From: Streptomyces katrae
GTDB taxonomy: Bacteria; Actinomycetota; Actinomycetes; Streptomycetales; Streptomycetaceae
NCBI RefSeq assembly: GCF_000966975.1
Contig: NZ_JZWV01000681.1
Location: 1 to 11,930 of the forward strand
DNA: 11,930 nucleotides
Reading direction: 5' to 3'
Made by a program: the position numbers and the translations under genes. The notes beneath the pieces were generated by a model. That model was not told where the DNA came from, made no database searches, and saw only the letters and a list, made by a program, of their open reading frames with translations. Positions 6,090 through 11,930 of this stretch are shown in pieces; position 1 is the first letter of the stretch; each line of letters starts with the position of its first letter.

Positions 6090-7274
6090 TCAGCCGTTGG
6101 CGGCGGCCAGCAGCACGTCCACGAGCCGCTCGGCGGCGTCCGGCCGCCCGTACGCCCGGGCCCGCTCGGCCATCTGGGCCCGCCGTCCGGCGTCGGTGAG
6201 GAGCGGGCCGACCGCCTCCGCGAGGCCGTGCGCGGTGACCTCGCCGAGCAGGGCGACGGCGGCGCCCGCGTCCGCCAGGTACTGGGCGTTGTGCGCCTGC
6301 TCGTTGCCGGCCGAGGTGGCCAGCGGGACGAACACCGCCGGCTTGCCCAGCGCGGTCAGCTCGGCCAGGGTGCCCGCGCCGGAGCGGGAGATCACGATGT
6401 CGGCGAGGGCCAGCACGTCGGGCAGCTCCGGCCCGACGAACCCGGTCACGTGGTAGCGGCCCGCGAGCACGGGGTCCAGCCCGGCGGCCGCGAAGCGCAG
6501 CTCGTCGACGTTGGCCGGGCCGCACTGGTGGATCACGTTCGCGTGGCTCAGCAGCCACGGGAGCACCTCGCGCACCACACCGTTGATCTGCTGGGCGCCC
6601 TGCGCGCCACCGGTGACGTAGACGGTGGGGAGGCGGCGGTCGAACCCGACGAGGTTCAGCGCGTGCACGGCCTTGTCGGGGTGCCCGGACAGCACCTCGG
6701 GGCGGACCGGGTTGCCGGTGACGACCGCGCGGTCGCGCACCTCGGCGGGCAGCAGCGGCAGCGAGGACTCCGAGGACACGGCGATGCGCGTCGCGGACCC
6801 GGCGAGCTTGCGGTTGGCGAGCCCGAGGCGCACGGTCTGCTCGTGCAGCACCAGGGGCCGCTTGCACAGCCGCGCCGCGAGGCCGGCCGGCACGGCGACG
6901 TAGCCACCGGTGGCCAGGACCACGTCGGGCTCGAACTCGGAGACGATGGCCCGGGCCTGGGCCACACCCAGCGGGACCCGCGCCATGTCCTTCATGTTCG
7001 CCGCCGACAGCATCTTCAGCGGGTTCGCCGAGCGGCGGATCTTGCCCGTGGCGACGGTCTTGAACGCGATCCCCTCGGCCGGCGCGACCCGCGCCTCCAG
7101 ACCGTCGGCGGTCCCGATCCACAGCACGTCGAGCGTGCCGCCGGCGGCCGCGAGTCGGCCCTGGAGGGTACGGATCGCGGTCAGGGCGGGGTACGTGTGG
7201 CCACCGGTGCCCCCACCCGTGACGAGCAGCCGGAAGGAACGCGGAAGCGCGGAAGAAAGGTTCACCCGGCCCAC
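6090..7274 (-). CDS. MurG-like family 28 glycosyltransferase (UDP-GlcNAc:lipid-linked acceptor)
   Basis: 394 residues, a GT-B enzyme with both GT28 halves. MurG adds GlcNAc from UDP-GlcNAc to lipid I on the inner face of the membrane, making lipid II. Seen here: N-terminal glycine loop VTGGGTGGHTYPAL (18-31) with His26; ATGGYVAVPAGLAARLCKRP (121-140); TGNPVRPE (186-193); second glycine loop VTGGAQGAQQING (220-232); and the donor-site block SRSGAGTLAELTALGKP (296-312) with Glu305, then NEQAHNAQ (324-331). The canonical HEQN motif reads HEQT (Thr147). It is not among cell-division or other mur genes, so it is probably a paralogue of the housekeeping murG and its true acceptor may differ. The GTG at 7274 is the first start in frame; a GTG at 7265 is also possible, and neither has a strong ribosome site. 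A 44-residue membrane protein ends ten bases upstream, and a terminator follows the stop. Confidence 0.88.
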   Translation of the reverse strand: MGRVNLSSALPRSFRLLVTGGGTGGHTYPALTAIRTLQGRLAAAGGTLDVLWIGTADGLEARVAPAEGIAFKTVATGKIRRSANPLKMLSAANMKDMARVPLGVAQARAIVSEFEPDVVLATGGYVAVPAGLAARLCKRPLVLHEQTVRLGLANRKLAGSATRIAVSSESSLPLLPAEVRDRAVVTGNPVRPEVLSGHPDKAVHALNLVGFDRRLPTVYVTGGAQGAQQINGVVREVLPWLLSHANVIHQCGPANVDELRFAAAGLDPVLAGRYHVTGFVGPELPDVLALADIVISRSGAGTLAELTALGKPAVFVPLATSAGNEQAHNAQYLADAGAAVALLGEVTAHGLAEAVGPLLTDAGRRAQMAERARAYGRPDAAERLVDVLLAAANG

Positions 7275-7284
7275 CCTACTGTCC

Positions 7285-7419
7285 CTACGGGAACACCTCC
7301 CTCCGGGGCTGCCAGCCCTGCCGCTGGGCAGGCCGGAGCAGGTGCTGGGCGGCCGCCAGCAGGAACAGCGGTATCACCACGATCAGCACCACGAGCGGAC
7401 TCGTCAGTAAGCTCACCAT
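7285..7419 (-). CDS. Small single-helix membrane protein with a TTA codon
   Basis: A 44-residue reading frame: a short N-terminus (MVSLLTSP), a hydrophobic helix at about 9-24 (LVVLIVVIPLFLLAAA), then a basic tail with five arginines ending EVFP. By the positive-inside rule the tail would be cytoplasmic. It ends ten bases before the GTG of the MurG-like gene, so the two are probably cotranscribed and the small protein may help seat that enzyme at the membrane (inference). Codon 4 is TTA (7408-7410), a codon so rare in Streptomyces that genes with it depend on the bldA tRNA. The Shine-Dalgarno match is weak (GGTGGA is about 13 bases off), but the stop of the broken upstream frame (7413-7415) overlaps this start, so reinitiation is possible. 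I know no named family for it. Composition, position and length make it a likely real gene. Confidence 0.6.
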   Translation of the reverse strand: MVSLLTSPLVVLIVVIPLFLLAAAQHLLRPAQRQGWQPRREVFP

Positions 7420-7476
7420 GAGCCGACAACGTCCACCCCGGCGCCCGGGTTCCCGGCCGAACGCGGCCTTCCGCCT

Positions 7477-8042
7477 CTACCGGGACCAGTCCCAGCCGTC
7501 GGTGAACTCGCACGCGAGGTCCGTCCAGCGGCGCAGTTCCCGGGGGCTGGCGTACGGGCGGTCGTCCGGGCGGGAACGGGCCCGGACCCAGCCGGCCCAG
7601 AGGCCGTCCGGCCCGGTGAAGCGGGCCGCACGGTCTGTGCCGAGGCGGGCGTCCAGGCGCAGGAGGGCACCGAGGGCCTCCGGCTGGTCGTACACGAGGT
7701 CGGTGCGGGGGAGGTAGCGGTCGAGGTAGGCGGTGAGGATCGCGGCATCCGCGGCCCGCCCAGCCGCTCGCGGAACGAGGTCCGCCGGTCCACGCCGATC
7801 AGCCAGGCGGCCGTGAGCCGCGGTCGCCAGCCGCGGTCGAGGAGGGCTTCCAGCTCGGGGTCGGTGATGGCGGCGGCGTCCTCGATCAGGGCCCGGGCGA
7901 AACGCCCGGCGTAGAACCGGCCCGGCCGCATGATGCGGCCGCCGTTGAGTTCGCCGTAGCGCGGCTGATCCGAGTCGGTGCGCGTCACATAGCGCCCGTA
8001 CAGGACGCGGTAGCCGATGTCCTCGAAGGACGGGGACGTCAT
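7477..8042 (-). pseudogene. DUF6000-like gene broken by a frameshift (probable internal deletion)
   Basis: The N-terminal half reads from the ATG at 8042 (GGGGAGGAG ribosome site just upstream): MTSPSFEDIGYRVLYGRYVT, then RFARALIEDAAAITDPELE and LTAAWLIGVDRRTSFRERLG. Near 7755-7765 the family-like sequence jumps to another frame, giving AADAAILTAYLDRYLP, TDLVYDQPEALGALLRLDAR and the end CEFTDGWDWSR at a TAG (7477-7479). Both halves resemble one protein of the DUF6000 family, whose function is unknown. As I recall that family, a segment of roughly 30 residues containing an AGQGYC-like motif normally separates the FRERLG and ILTAYLDRYLP blocks. It is missing here, so a deletion that is not a multiple of three is more likely than a one-base slip, although adding one G to the GGG at 7759-7761 would also rejoin the frames. 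Without correction, translation runs to a TGA at 7413-7415 and makes a 209-residue protein with a meaningless tail. Confidence 0.75.
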
Positions 8043-8166
8043 GGATGCTCCTCCCCGGAACGCCGGTGGACCGTCCGCAGCAGTCTCCCCGACGGGGCGG
8101 CCCGGGTGCCACGCGATGACGCCCGCCCCGCCGCGCGGCCCGTGCCCCGTTCCTGGAGACCGGCGA

Positions 8167-8203
8167 GGTCCCGCGCCCGGACGGCGCGCCCGCGTGCGGG
8201 ACC
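8167..8203. promoter_or_regulatory. Inverted repeat in the divergent intergenic region
   Basis: GGTCCCGC (8167-8174) and GCGGGACC (8196-8203) are perfect complements separated by 21 bases; one G-U and one C-G pair can extend the stem inward. It lies in the 193-base gap between the divergent DUF6000-like and 154-residue genes, about 20 bases upstream of the candidate -10 at 8224. It could be an operator or an RNA hairpin, or simply GC-rich coincidence. No other clear gene or element is visible in this gap. Confidence 0.3.
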
Positions 8204-8223
8204 CGGCGCAGGCCCCCCTGGGC

Positions 8224-8229
8224 CATGAT
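8224..8229 (+). promoter_or_regulatory. Candidate -10 box of a leaderless promoter for the 154-residue gene
   Basis: CATGAT matches TATAAT at four of six positions, including the key A2 and T6. It ends six bases before the ATG at 8236, and no Shine-Dalgarno site is present. The spacing equals that at 304-309 and 8801-8806. There is no visible -35 box. Confidence 0.3.
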
Positions 8230-8235
8230 CACTGC

Positions 8236-8700
8236 ATGACGCTCTCTCATCCTCATCTCCCGACGACGGAATCGGCGGTCCGCGCGATACGCGAGATCGC
8301 GGAGGAGTACCGCCTGACCTGCACGGTCTCCGAAGACATCGGCGCCGACCGCACCTCGCGCCGCACCGCCGCCGACGCCTTCGGCGCGCTCGACCCCGAC
8401 GGGACCCTGCCGCACGAGGCGTTCGTCGAGCTCGACGGCACTCCCGCGGTCGGCGTCCGCCTCTACGCCGAGGACGACGCGAGGATCACGGTGGACCACG
8501 TCGAGTTCCACGACGTCCCCCGCGACGCGGTCCCCGCCTTCCTCCGCTCGGTCTACGGAGGCCTCGCCCATACCAGGGGCCGCTTCTTCCCGCCGGGCCT
8601 GTGGCTGGTCGTCCCGCTGCCCGGGGACACGGTCTACAAGGAGCTCGTCACCTCCCTCCACCCCACGCCCTGGCTCCTGCGCAACTCGCGCGAGGCGTGA
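8236..8700 (+). CDS. Hypothetical protein, 154 residues, function unknown
   Basis: A cytoplasmic-looking protein without signal peptide or membrane helices. It begins MTLSHPHLPTTESAVRAIRE, is acidic in the middle (ELDGTPAVGVRLYAEDDARI, then TVDHVEFHDVPRDAV) and ends with an aromatic/proline-rich part (GRFFPPGLWLVVPLPGDT, then LHPTPWLLRNSREA). The alternating beta and helix pattern suggests a small folded alpha/beta domain, but I recognise no family or catalytic motif. Third-position GC bias is strong and even, as in the neighbouring real genes. The ATG at 8236 is preferred because the upstream in-frame extension to 8017 is Arg/Pro/Gly-rich and runs through the intergenic region. There is no ribosome site, so the transcript may be leaderless. 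It is divergent from the broken DUF6000-like gene and 112 bases upstream of the AfsR-type regulator; no functional link can be read from the sequence. Confidence 0.8.
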   Translation: MTLSHPHLPTTESAVRAIREIAEEYRLTCTVSEDIGADRTSRRTAADAFGALDPDGTLPHEAFVELDGTPAVGVRLYAEDDARITVDHVEFHDVPRDAVPAFLRSVYGGLAHTRGRFFPPGLWLVVPLPGDTVYKELVTSLHPTPWLLRNSREA

Positions 8701-8800
8701 CCCGCGACGCGCGACGGGCCGGGAGGGAAGCGTTCCGCGGTGCCCGACTGCCCGTCGGCGAAGGGGTGTTGACCTGGGAGTGGCCGTCGCGGTCCCGTGA

Positions 8801-8806
8801 CAGAAT
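8801..8806 (+). promoter_or_regulatory. Candidate extended -10 box of a leaderless promoter for the AfsR-type regulator
   Basis: CAGAAT matches TATAAT at four of six positions and is preceded by TGA (8798-8800), fitting an extended -10 TGN element. It ends six bases before the GTG at 8813, where no Shine-Dalgarno site exists. A TTGACC at 8769-8774 resembles a -35 box but is 26 bases away, too far for normal spacing. Confidence 0.42.
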
Positions 8807-8812
8807 CGGCGG

Positions 8813-11800
8813 GTGCAGATCGGGATGCTGGGTCCACTGGAGGTGCGCACGGATGACGGCCGCCCGGTCGACGTGCCGGGTGCGCGGTTGCGCGGGCTGC
8901 TGGTCGCGCTCGCGCTCAGCCCGGGGCGCGCGGTCCCCAAGGCTGTGCTCGTCGACTGGATCTGGGGCGCGTACCCGCCCGCCGACGCGGCGAACGCCCT
9001 GCAGCGCCTGGTGTCCCGGCTGCGGAAGCTGCTGCCTGGCGGGGCGGTCGAGGGGCTGACGGACGGCTACCGGCTGGCGGTGGAGGCCGAGGCCGTCGAC
9101 GCCGTGCGGTTCGAGCGGCTCGTCGCCGCGGGCCAGGCCCGCACCGAGGACGTCTCCGGGCGGGTGCGGCTGCTGCGCGAGGGCCTCGCCCTGTGGCGGG
9201 GCGCGGCCCTCCAGGACGTCGGTCTGCAGGACAGCGCCGCGTTCGACGCGGCGGTCGTACGGTTCGAGGGGCTGCGCCTGACCGCCGCGGAGGCACGGGC
9301 CGAGGCGGACGTGGCCCTGGGGCGCGGTGCGGAGGTGGTCACGGAGCTGACCGACCTGGTGGCCGCGCACCCGGTGCGCGAGCGGCTCGTGGCCGCGCTG
9401 ATGCGGGCCCTCGTCGCGGCCGGCCGCGACAGCGAGGCGTTGCAGGTGTACCAGCGGGCACGGGAGGCCCTGGCCGAGACCCTGGGCGCCGACCCCTCGC
9501 CCGAACTGTCCGCCGTGCACCTCGCGTTGCTGCGGGGCGAGCTCGGGCGGCGCGAGGAGGACCGCCGGACCAATCTGCGCTCCGAACTCACCAGCTTCGT
9601 CGGCCGGGACGCCGATGTCGCCGCCGTCCGCGCCCTCGTGGCCGAGCACCGGCTCACCACCGTGATCGGGCCGGGGGGCGCGGGCAAGACCAGGCTGGCC
9701 ACGGAGACGGCGCGCACGCTGCTCGCCGGTCTGCCGGACGGGGCCTGGCTGGTGGAGCTCGCCGCCGTCGGCGCGGACGGCGGCGACGTGGCGCAGGCGG
9801 CGCTCGACGGACTGGGTCTGCGGGACGCCCTGCTCGGCGGGGCGCCCAACGCGGAGCCGGCGGACCGGCTCATCGCGGCGGTCCGCGACCGCGAGGCGCT
9901 GCTGATCCTGGACAACTGCGAGCACGTCATCGAGTCGGCCGCCGTCTTCGCCCACCGGGTGCTCGGCGAGTGCCGGCGGCTGCGGATCCTGGCGACGAGC
10001 CGGGAGCCCCTCGGTATCACCGGTGAGGCGCTGTGGCCCGTCGAGCCGCTGGCCCTGCCCCGGGACGGCGCCGGCCCGGCGGAGATCGGGGCCTCCCCGG
10101 CCGTCCGGCTGCTGCGGGACCGGGCCGGTGCGGTGCGCCGGGACCTCGCTGTCGAGGCCGACGCCCGGACGCTGGCGGTGATGGTGCGGGTGTGCCGGGC
10201 GCTGGACGGGATGCCGCTGGCGATCGAACTGGCGGCGGCCCGGCTGCGCACGATGTCCGTCGACCAGCTCGCCCACCGGCTGGACGACCGGTTCCGGCTG
10301 CTGACCAGCGGCAGCCGTACCGCCCTGCCCCGGCACAAGACGCTGCGGGCGGTGGTCGACTGGAGCTGGGAGCTGCTCAGCGGGGCCGAGCGGACGGTGC
10401 TGCGCAGGCTCTCGGTGTTCTCGGGCGGGGCGAGCCTGGAGGCGGCCGAGCAGGTCTGCGCGGACGGGCCGGACTGGGGCGGTGGGGCTGCCGACGGCAT
10501 CGGGGGCCTCGGGGGCGTCGCGGAGGGCGAGGTGCTCGAACTGCTCACCGCCCTGACCGAGAAGTCCCTGCTGCGTGCCGAGGGGGGCGCCGCCCCGCGG
10601 TACCGCATGCTGGGCACGATCAAGGAGTACGCCGCGCACCGGCTCGCCGAGGCGGGGGAGGCGGAGCGGGCACGGCGGGCCCATCTGGCGTACTTCACCG
10701 GACTCGCCGAGACCGCCGAGCCGCACCTGCGGCGGGCCGAGCAGCTGGAGTGGCTGGCCGTCCTCGGGGCCGAGCACGACAACATCGGCTCGGCGATGCG
10801 CGGCGCGCTCGCGGCGGGCGAGGCGCAGTCGGCGATGCGGCTCGCGGCGGCCGGCGGCTGGTACTGGTGGCTGAGCGGGCACCGCACCGAGGGGAGGGAA
10901 CTGCTCACCGCGGCCGTCGGTACGCCCGGCGAGGTGGCCGACGACGTACGGGCCACGGCGTACGCGCTGGTCGTGCTGTTCGTGAGCGCCGGGCGGGGTG
11001 ACGAGCGCCAGGCCGCGGAGTGGATCCACGAGGCGTACCGGTTCAGCCTGCGCGGGCGGCGCCGCAACCCGCTGCTGGGGCTGGTCACCGCGCTGGAACG
11101 GCTGCTGGAGGCGCCGGAGGCCTTCGTGTCCGCGTTCGAGCCGCTGCTCGACAGCGAGGACCCCTGGGTGCGGGCGCTGGGGCGGCTGCACCTGGGCAAG
11201 ATGCGGATCATGCTGGGGCACGGGGGGCGGGACGCGGACGCCTACCTGGAGACGGCGCTCGCCGAGTTCCGGGCGCTGGGCGAGCGGTTCGGGATCTCGT
11301 TCGCGCAGACGGAGCTGGCGGAGCGGATCGCGGTGCGCGGCGGGCTCGCCGGCGCGTGCGAGCACCTGGAGCAGGCGATCGCGGTCGTCACCGAACTCGG
11401 CGCCGTCGAGGACGTCATCCGGATGCGGTCGCGGCAGGCTCAGCTGTACTGGCTGCAGGGTGACGGGGAGGCCTGCGCGGCGGCGCTCGCCGAGGCGCAG
11501 CGGTACGCGGACCGGGTCACCTGGCCGGACGCGCTGGCCGAGCTGGCGCTCGCGCGGGCGGAGCTCGCCCGGTGGGGCGGCGAGGCGGAGGAGGCACGCC
11601 GGCAGCTGGGCGTGGCGACGGCGCTGCTGGGCGGCGAGGCCCTGCGGGGCAATGTCCTCGCGGTGACGCACGACCTGCTGGGCTACCTCGCGGACGACCT
11701 CACCGAGGCCCGCGCGCACCACGCGGCGGCGTGCGAGGCGGCGGCCGGGGCGGGGCACGCGCCGCTGATCGCCCAGGTGCTGGTCGGGGTCGCCGACCTG

Positions 11801-11930
11801 GCCCTGCGCCAGGGCGAGTACGCCCAGGCGGCGCGGCTGCTCGCGGCGAGCGCGGGGGTACGGGGCCTGCAGGACCGCTCGCACCCGGACGCGGTCCGCA
11901 TCGAGCGGGTCACGCGCCGCACCCTCGGCG
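8813..11930 (+). CDS. AfsR/SARP-family transcriptional regulator, large form (3' end beyond window)
   Basis: 1039 residues are visible with no stop; the final IERVTRRTLG resembles the extreme C-terminus of such proteins, so perhaps only a few tens of residues are missing. Domains in order: winged-helix DNA-binding domain, about 1-92 (VQIGMLGPLEVRTDDGRPVD, then ANALQRLVSRLRKLL and DGYRLAV); BTAD helical domain, 97-240 (VDAVRFERLVAAGQAR, REGLALWRGAALQDV, ending LGADPSPELSAVHLALLRGE); NB-ARC-type ATPase from about 255 (Walker A GPGGAGKT, 286-293, Lys292; Walker B LLILDNCEH, 363-371; ATSREPL, 394-400; GMPLAIELAAARL, 466-478); then helical repeats to the end, with EQLEWLAVLGAEHDN typical of the class. 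A glycine-rich stretch (555-572) interrupts the post-ATPase region. Such STAND regulators bind direct repeats and activate promoters after nucleotide-driven assembly; many control antibiotic clusters. The GTG start has no ribosome site. The target is not visible in this window, and orthology to AfsR itself is not claimed. Confidence 0.93.
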   Translation, partial: MQIGMLGPLEVRTDDGRPVDVPGARLRGLLVALALSPGRAVPKAVLVDWIWGAYPPADAANALQRLVSRLRKLLPGGAVEGLTDGYRLAVEAEAVDAVRFERLVAAGQARTEDVSGRVRLLREGLALWRGAALQDVGLQDSAAFDAAVVRFEGLRLTAAEARAEADVALGRGAEVVTELTDLVAAHPVRERLVAALMRALVAAGRDSEALQVYQRAREALAETLGADPSPELSAVHLALLRGELGRREEDRRTNLRSELTSFVGRDADVAAVRALVAEHRLTTVIGPGGAGKTRLATETARTLLAGLPDGAWLVELAAVGADGGDVAQAALDGLGLRDALLGGAPNAEPADRLIAAVRDREALLILDNCEHVIESAAVFAHRVLGECRRLRILATSREPLGITGEALWPVEPLALPRDGAGPAEIGASPAVRLLRDRAGAVRRDLAVEADARTLAVMVRVCRALDGMPLAIELAAARLRTMSVDQLAHRLDDRFRLLTSGSRTALPRHKTLRAVVDWSWELLSGAERTVLRRLSVFSGGASLEAAEQVCADGPDWGGGAADGIGGLGGVAEGEVLELLTALTEKSLLRAEGGAAPRYRMLGTIKEYAAHRLAEAGEAERARRAHLAYFTGLAETAEPHLRRAEQLEWLAVLGAEHDNIGSAMRGALAAGEAQSAMRLAAAGGWYWWLSGHRTEGRELLTAAVGTPGEVADDVRATAYALVVLFVSAGRGDERQAAEWIHEAYRFSLRGRRRNPLLGLVTALERLLEAPEAFVSAFEPLLDSEDPWVRALGRLHLGKMRIMLGHGGRDADAYLETALAEFRALGERFGISFAQTELAERIAVRGGLAGACEHLEQAIAVVTELGAVEDVIRMRSRQAQLYWLQGDGEACAAALAEAQRYADRVTWPDALAELALARAELARWGGEAEEARRQLGVATALLGGEALRGNVLAVTHDLLGYLADDLTEARAHHAAACEAAAGAGHAPLIAQVLVGVADLALRQGEYAQAARLLAASAGVRGLQDRSHPDAVRIERVTRRTLG

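Noticed and set aside
7439..7459. A GC-rich palindromic patch after the DUF6000-like stop as a terminator.
   Set aside because: The best stem is only four or five pairs with a very small loop; the evidence is too weak.
7262..7513. An 83-codon minus-strand frame over the small membrane protein.
   Set aside because: It is Ala/Gly/Pro-rich without structure, overlaps the ends of two better genes, and lies out of frame with the hydrophobic helix.
7750..7765. Programmed -1 frameshifting in the DUF6000-like gene.
   Set aside because: There is no canonical slippery heptamer and no clear downstream pseudoknot, and the conserved middle segment appears absent, so mutation explains it better.
8017..8235. 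Extended start of the 154-residue protein at 8017.
   Set aside because: The added residues are Pro/Gly/Arg-rich and overlap the divergent gene's start and ribosome site; coding bias is convincing only from 8236.
8225..8239. A four-codon frame (ATG ATC ACT GCA TGA) overlapping the start at 8236 as a possible leader peptide.
   Set aside because: It has no ribosome site and lies over the candidate -10 box; short frames like this arise readily by chance.
8712..8757. An 8-bp inverted repeat (CGACGGGC with GCCCGTCG) after the 154-residue gene as a terminator.
   Set aside because: The loop is about 30 bases and the stem is short for this GC content; it is far weaker than the hairpins at 3954 and 6037, so I did not list it as a terminator.
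8648..11884. A 1078-codon open frame on the minus strand opposite the AfsR-type regulator.
   Set aside because: Its product is dominated by Arg, Pro, Gln and Gly with no domain, and it is the mirror of the regulator's GC-biased codons. The plus-strand frame carries winged-helix, BTAD and Walker motifs.
1..11930. Mobile element, CRISPR, tRNA or phage features.
   Set aside because: I saw no transposase, integrase, terminal repeats, regularly spaced repeats or tRNA-like cloverleaf on either strand.

Overview
The DNA is very GC-rich. Its codons mostly end in G or C, long shadow ORFs run opposite real genes, GTG starts occur, and the gene families are those of Streptomyces (AfsR-type BTAD/NB-ARC regulator, DUF6000-like protein, BcrA-type ABC system, actinobacterial ATP-dependent DNA ligase). 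It is almost certainly chromosomal DNA of a Streptomyces or close relative. I see no rRNA, tRNA, CRISPR array, transposase or phage gene. No gene-free stretch exceeds about 200 bases; the largest gaps are 142-315, 5918-6089 and 8043-8235.

Layout. At the left edge (minus strand) is the first 47 codons of an ATP-dependent DNA ligase. Divergent from it, 316-3923 (plus) is a two-gene ABC unit. The first gene is an unusual fusion: signal/anchor helix, alpha/beta hydrolase with a PepX-C-like beta domain, one membrane helix, then a complete ABC ATPase. The second is a six-helix ABC-2 permease overlapping it by ATGA. A strong hairpin at 3954-3987 separates this unit from a convergent minus-strand pair, also ATGA-coupled: an aldo/keto reductase (4967-5917, translated first) and a D-2-hydroxyacid dehydrogenase (4002-4970). 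Next, on the minus strand, is a MurG-like glycosyltransferase (6090-7274) with a strong terminator just after it. Ten bases upstream of it is a 44-residue single-helix membrane protein (7285-7419) carrying a rare TTA codon. Further upstream is a broken DUF6000-like gene (7477-8042) whose two halves lie in different frames.

From 8236 the plus strand takes over: a 154-residue protein of unknown function, then a large AfsR/SARP-type regulator (8813 to beyond the right edge) with DNA-binding, BTAD, NB-ARC and helical-repeat regions.

How the genes may work together. The fusion ATPase and permease form one exporter-like complex with an extracytoplasmic hydrolase head. The reductase and dehydrogenase look like a two-step carbonyl/2-oxoacid redox unit. 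The small membrane protein and MurG-like enzyme look like a membrane-associated lipid-glycan step, possibly under developmental (bldA) control. Three plus-strand starts (316, 8236, 8813) lack a usable or convincing Shine-Dalgarno site, and each has a -10-like hexamer ending exactly six bases before the start codon, the arrangement expected of leaderless transcripts.
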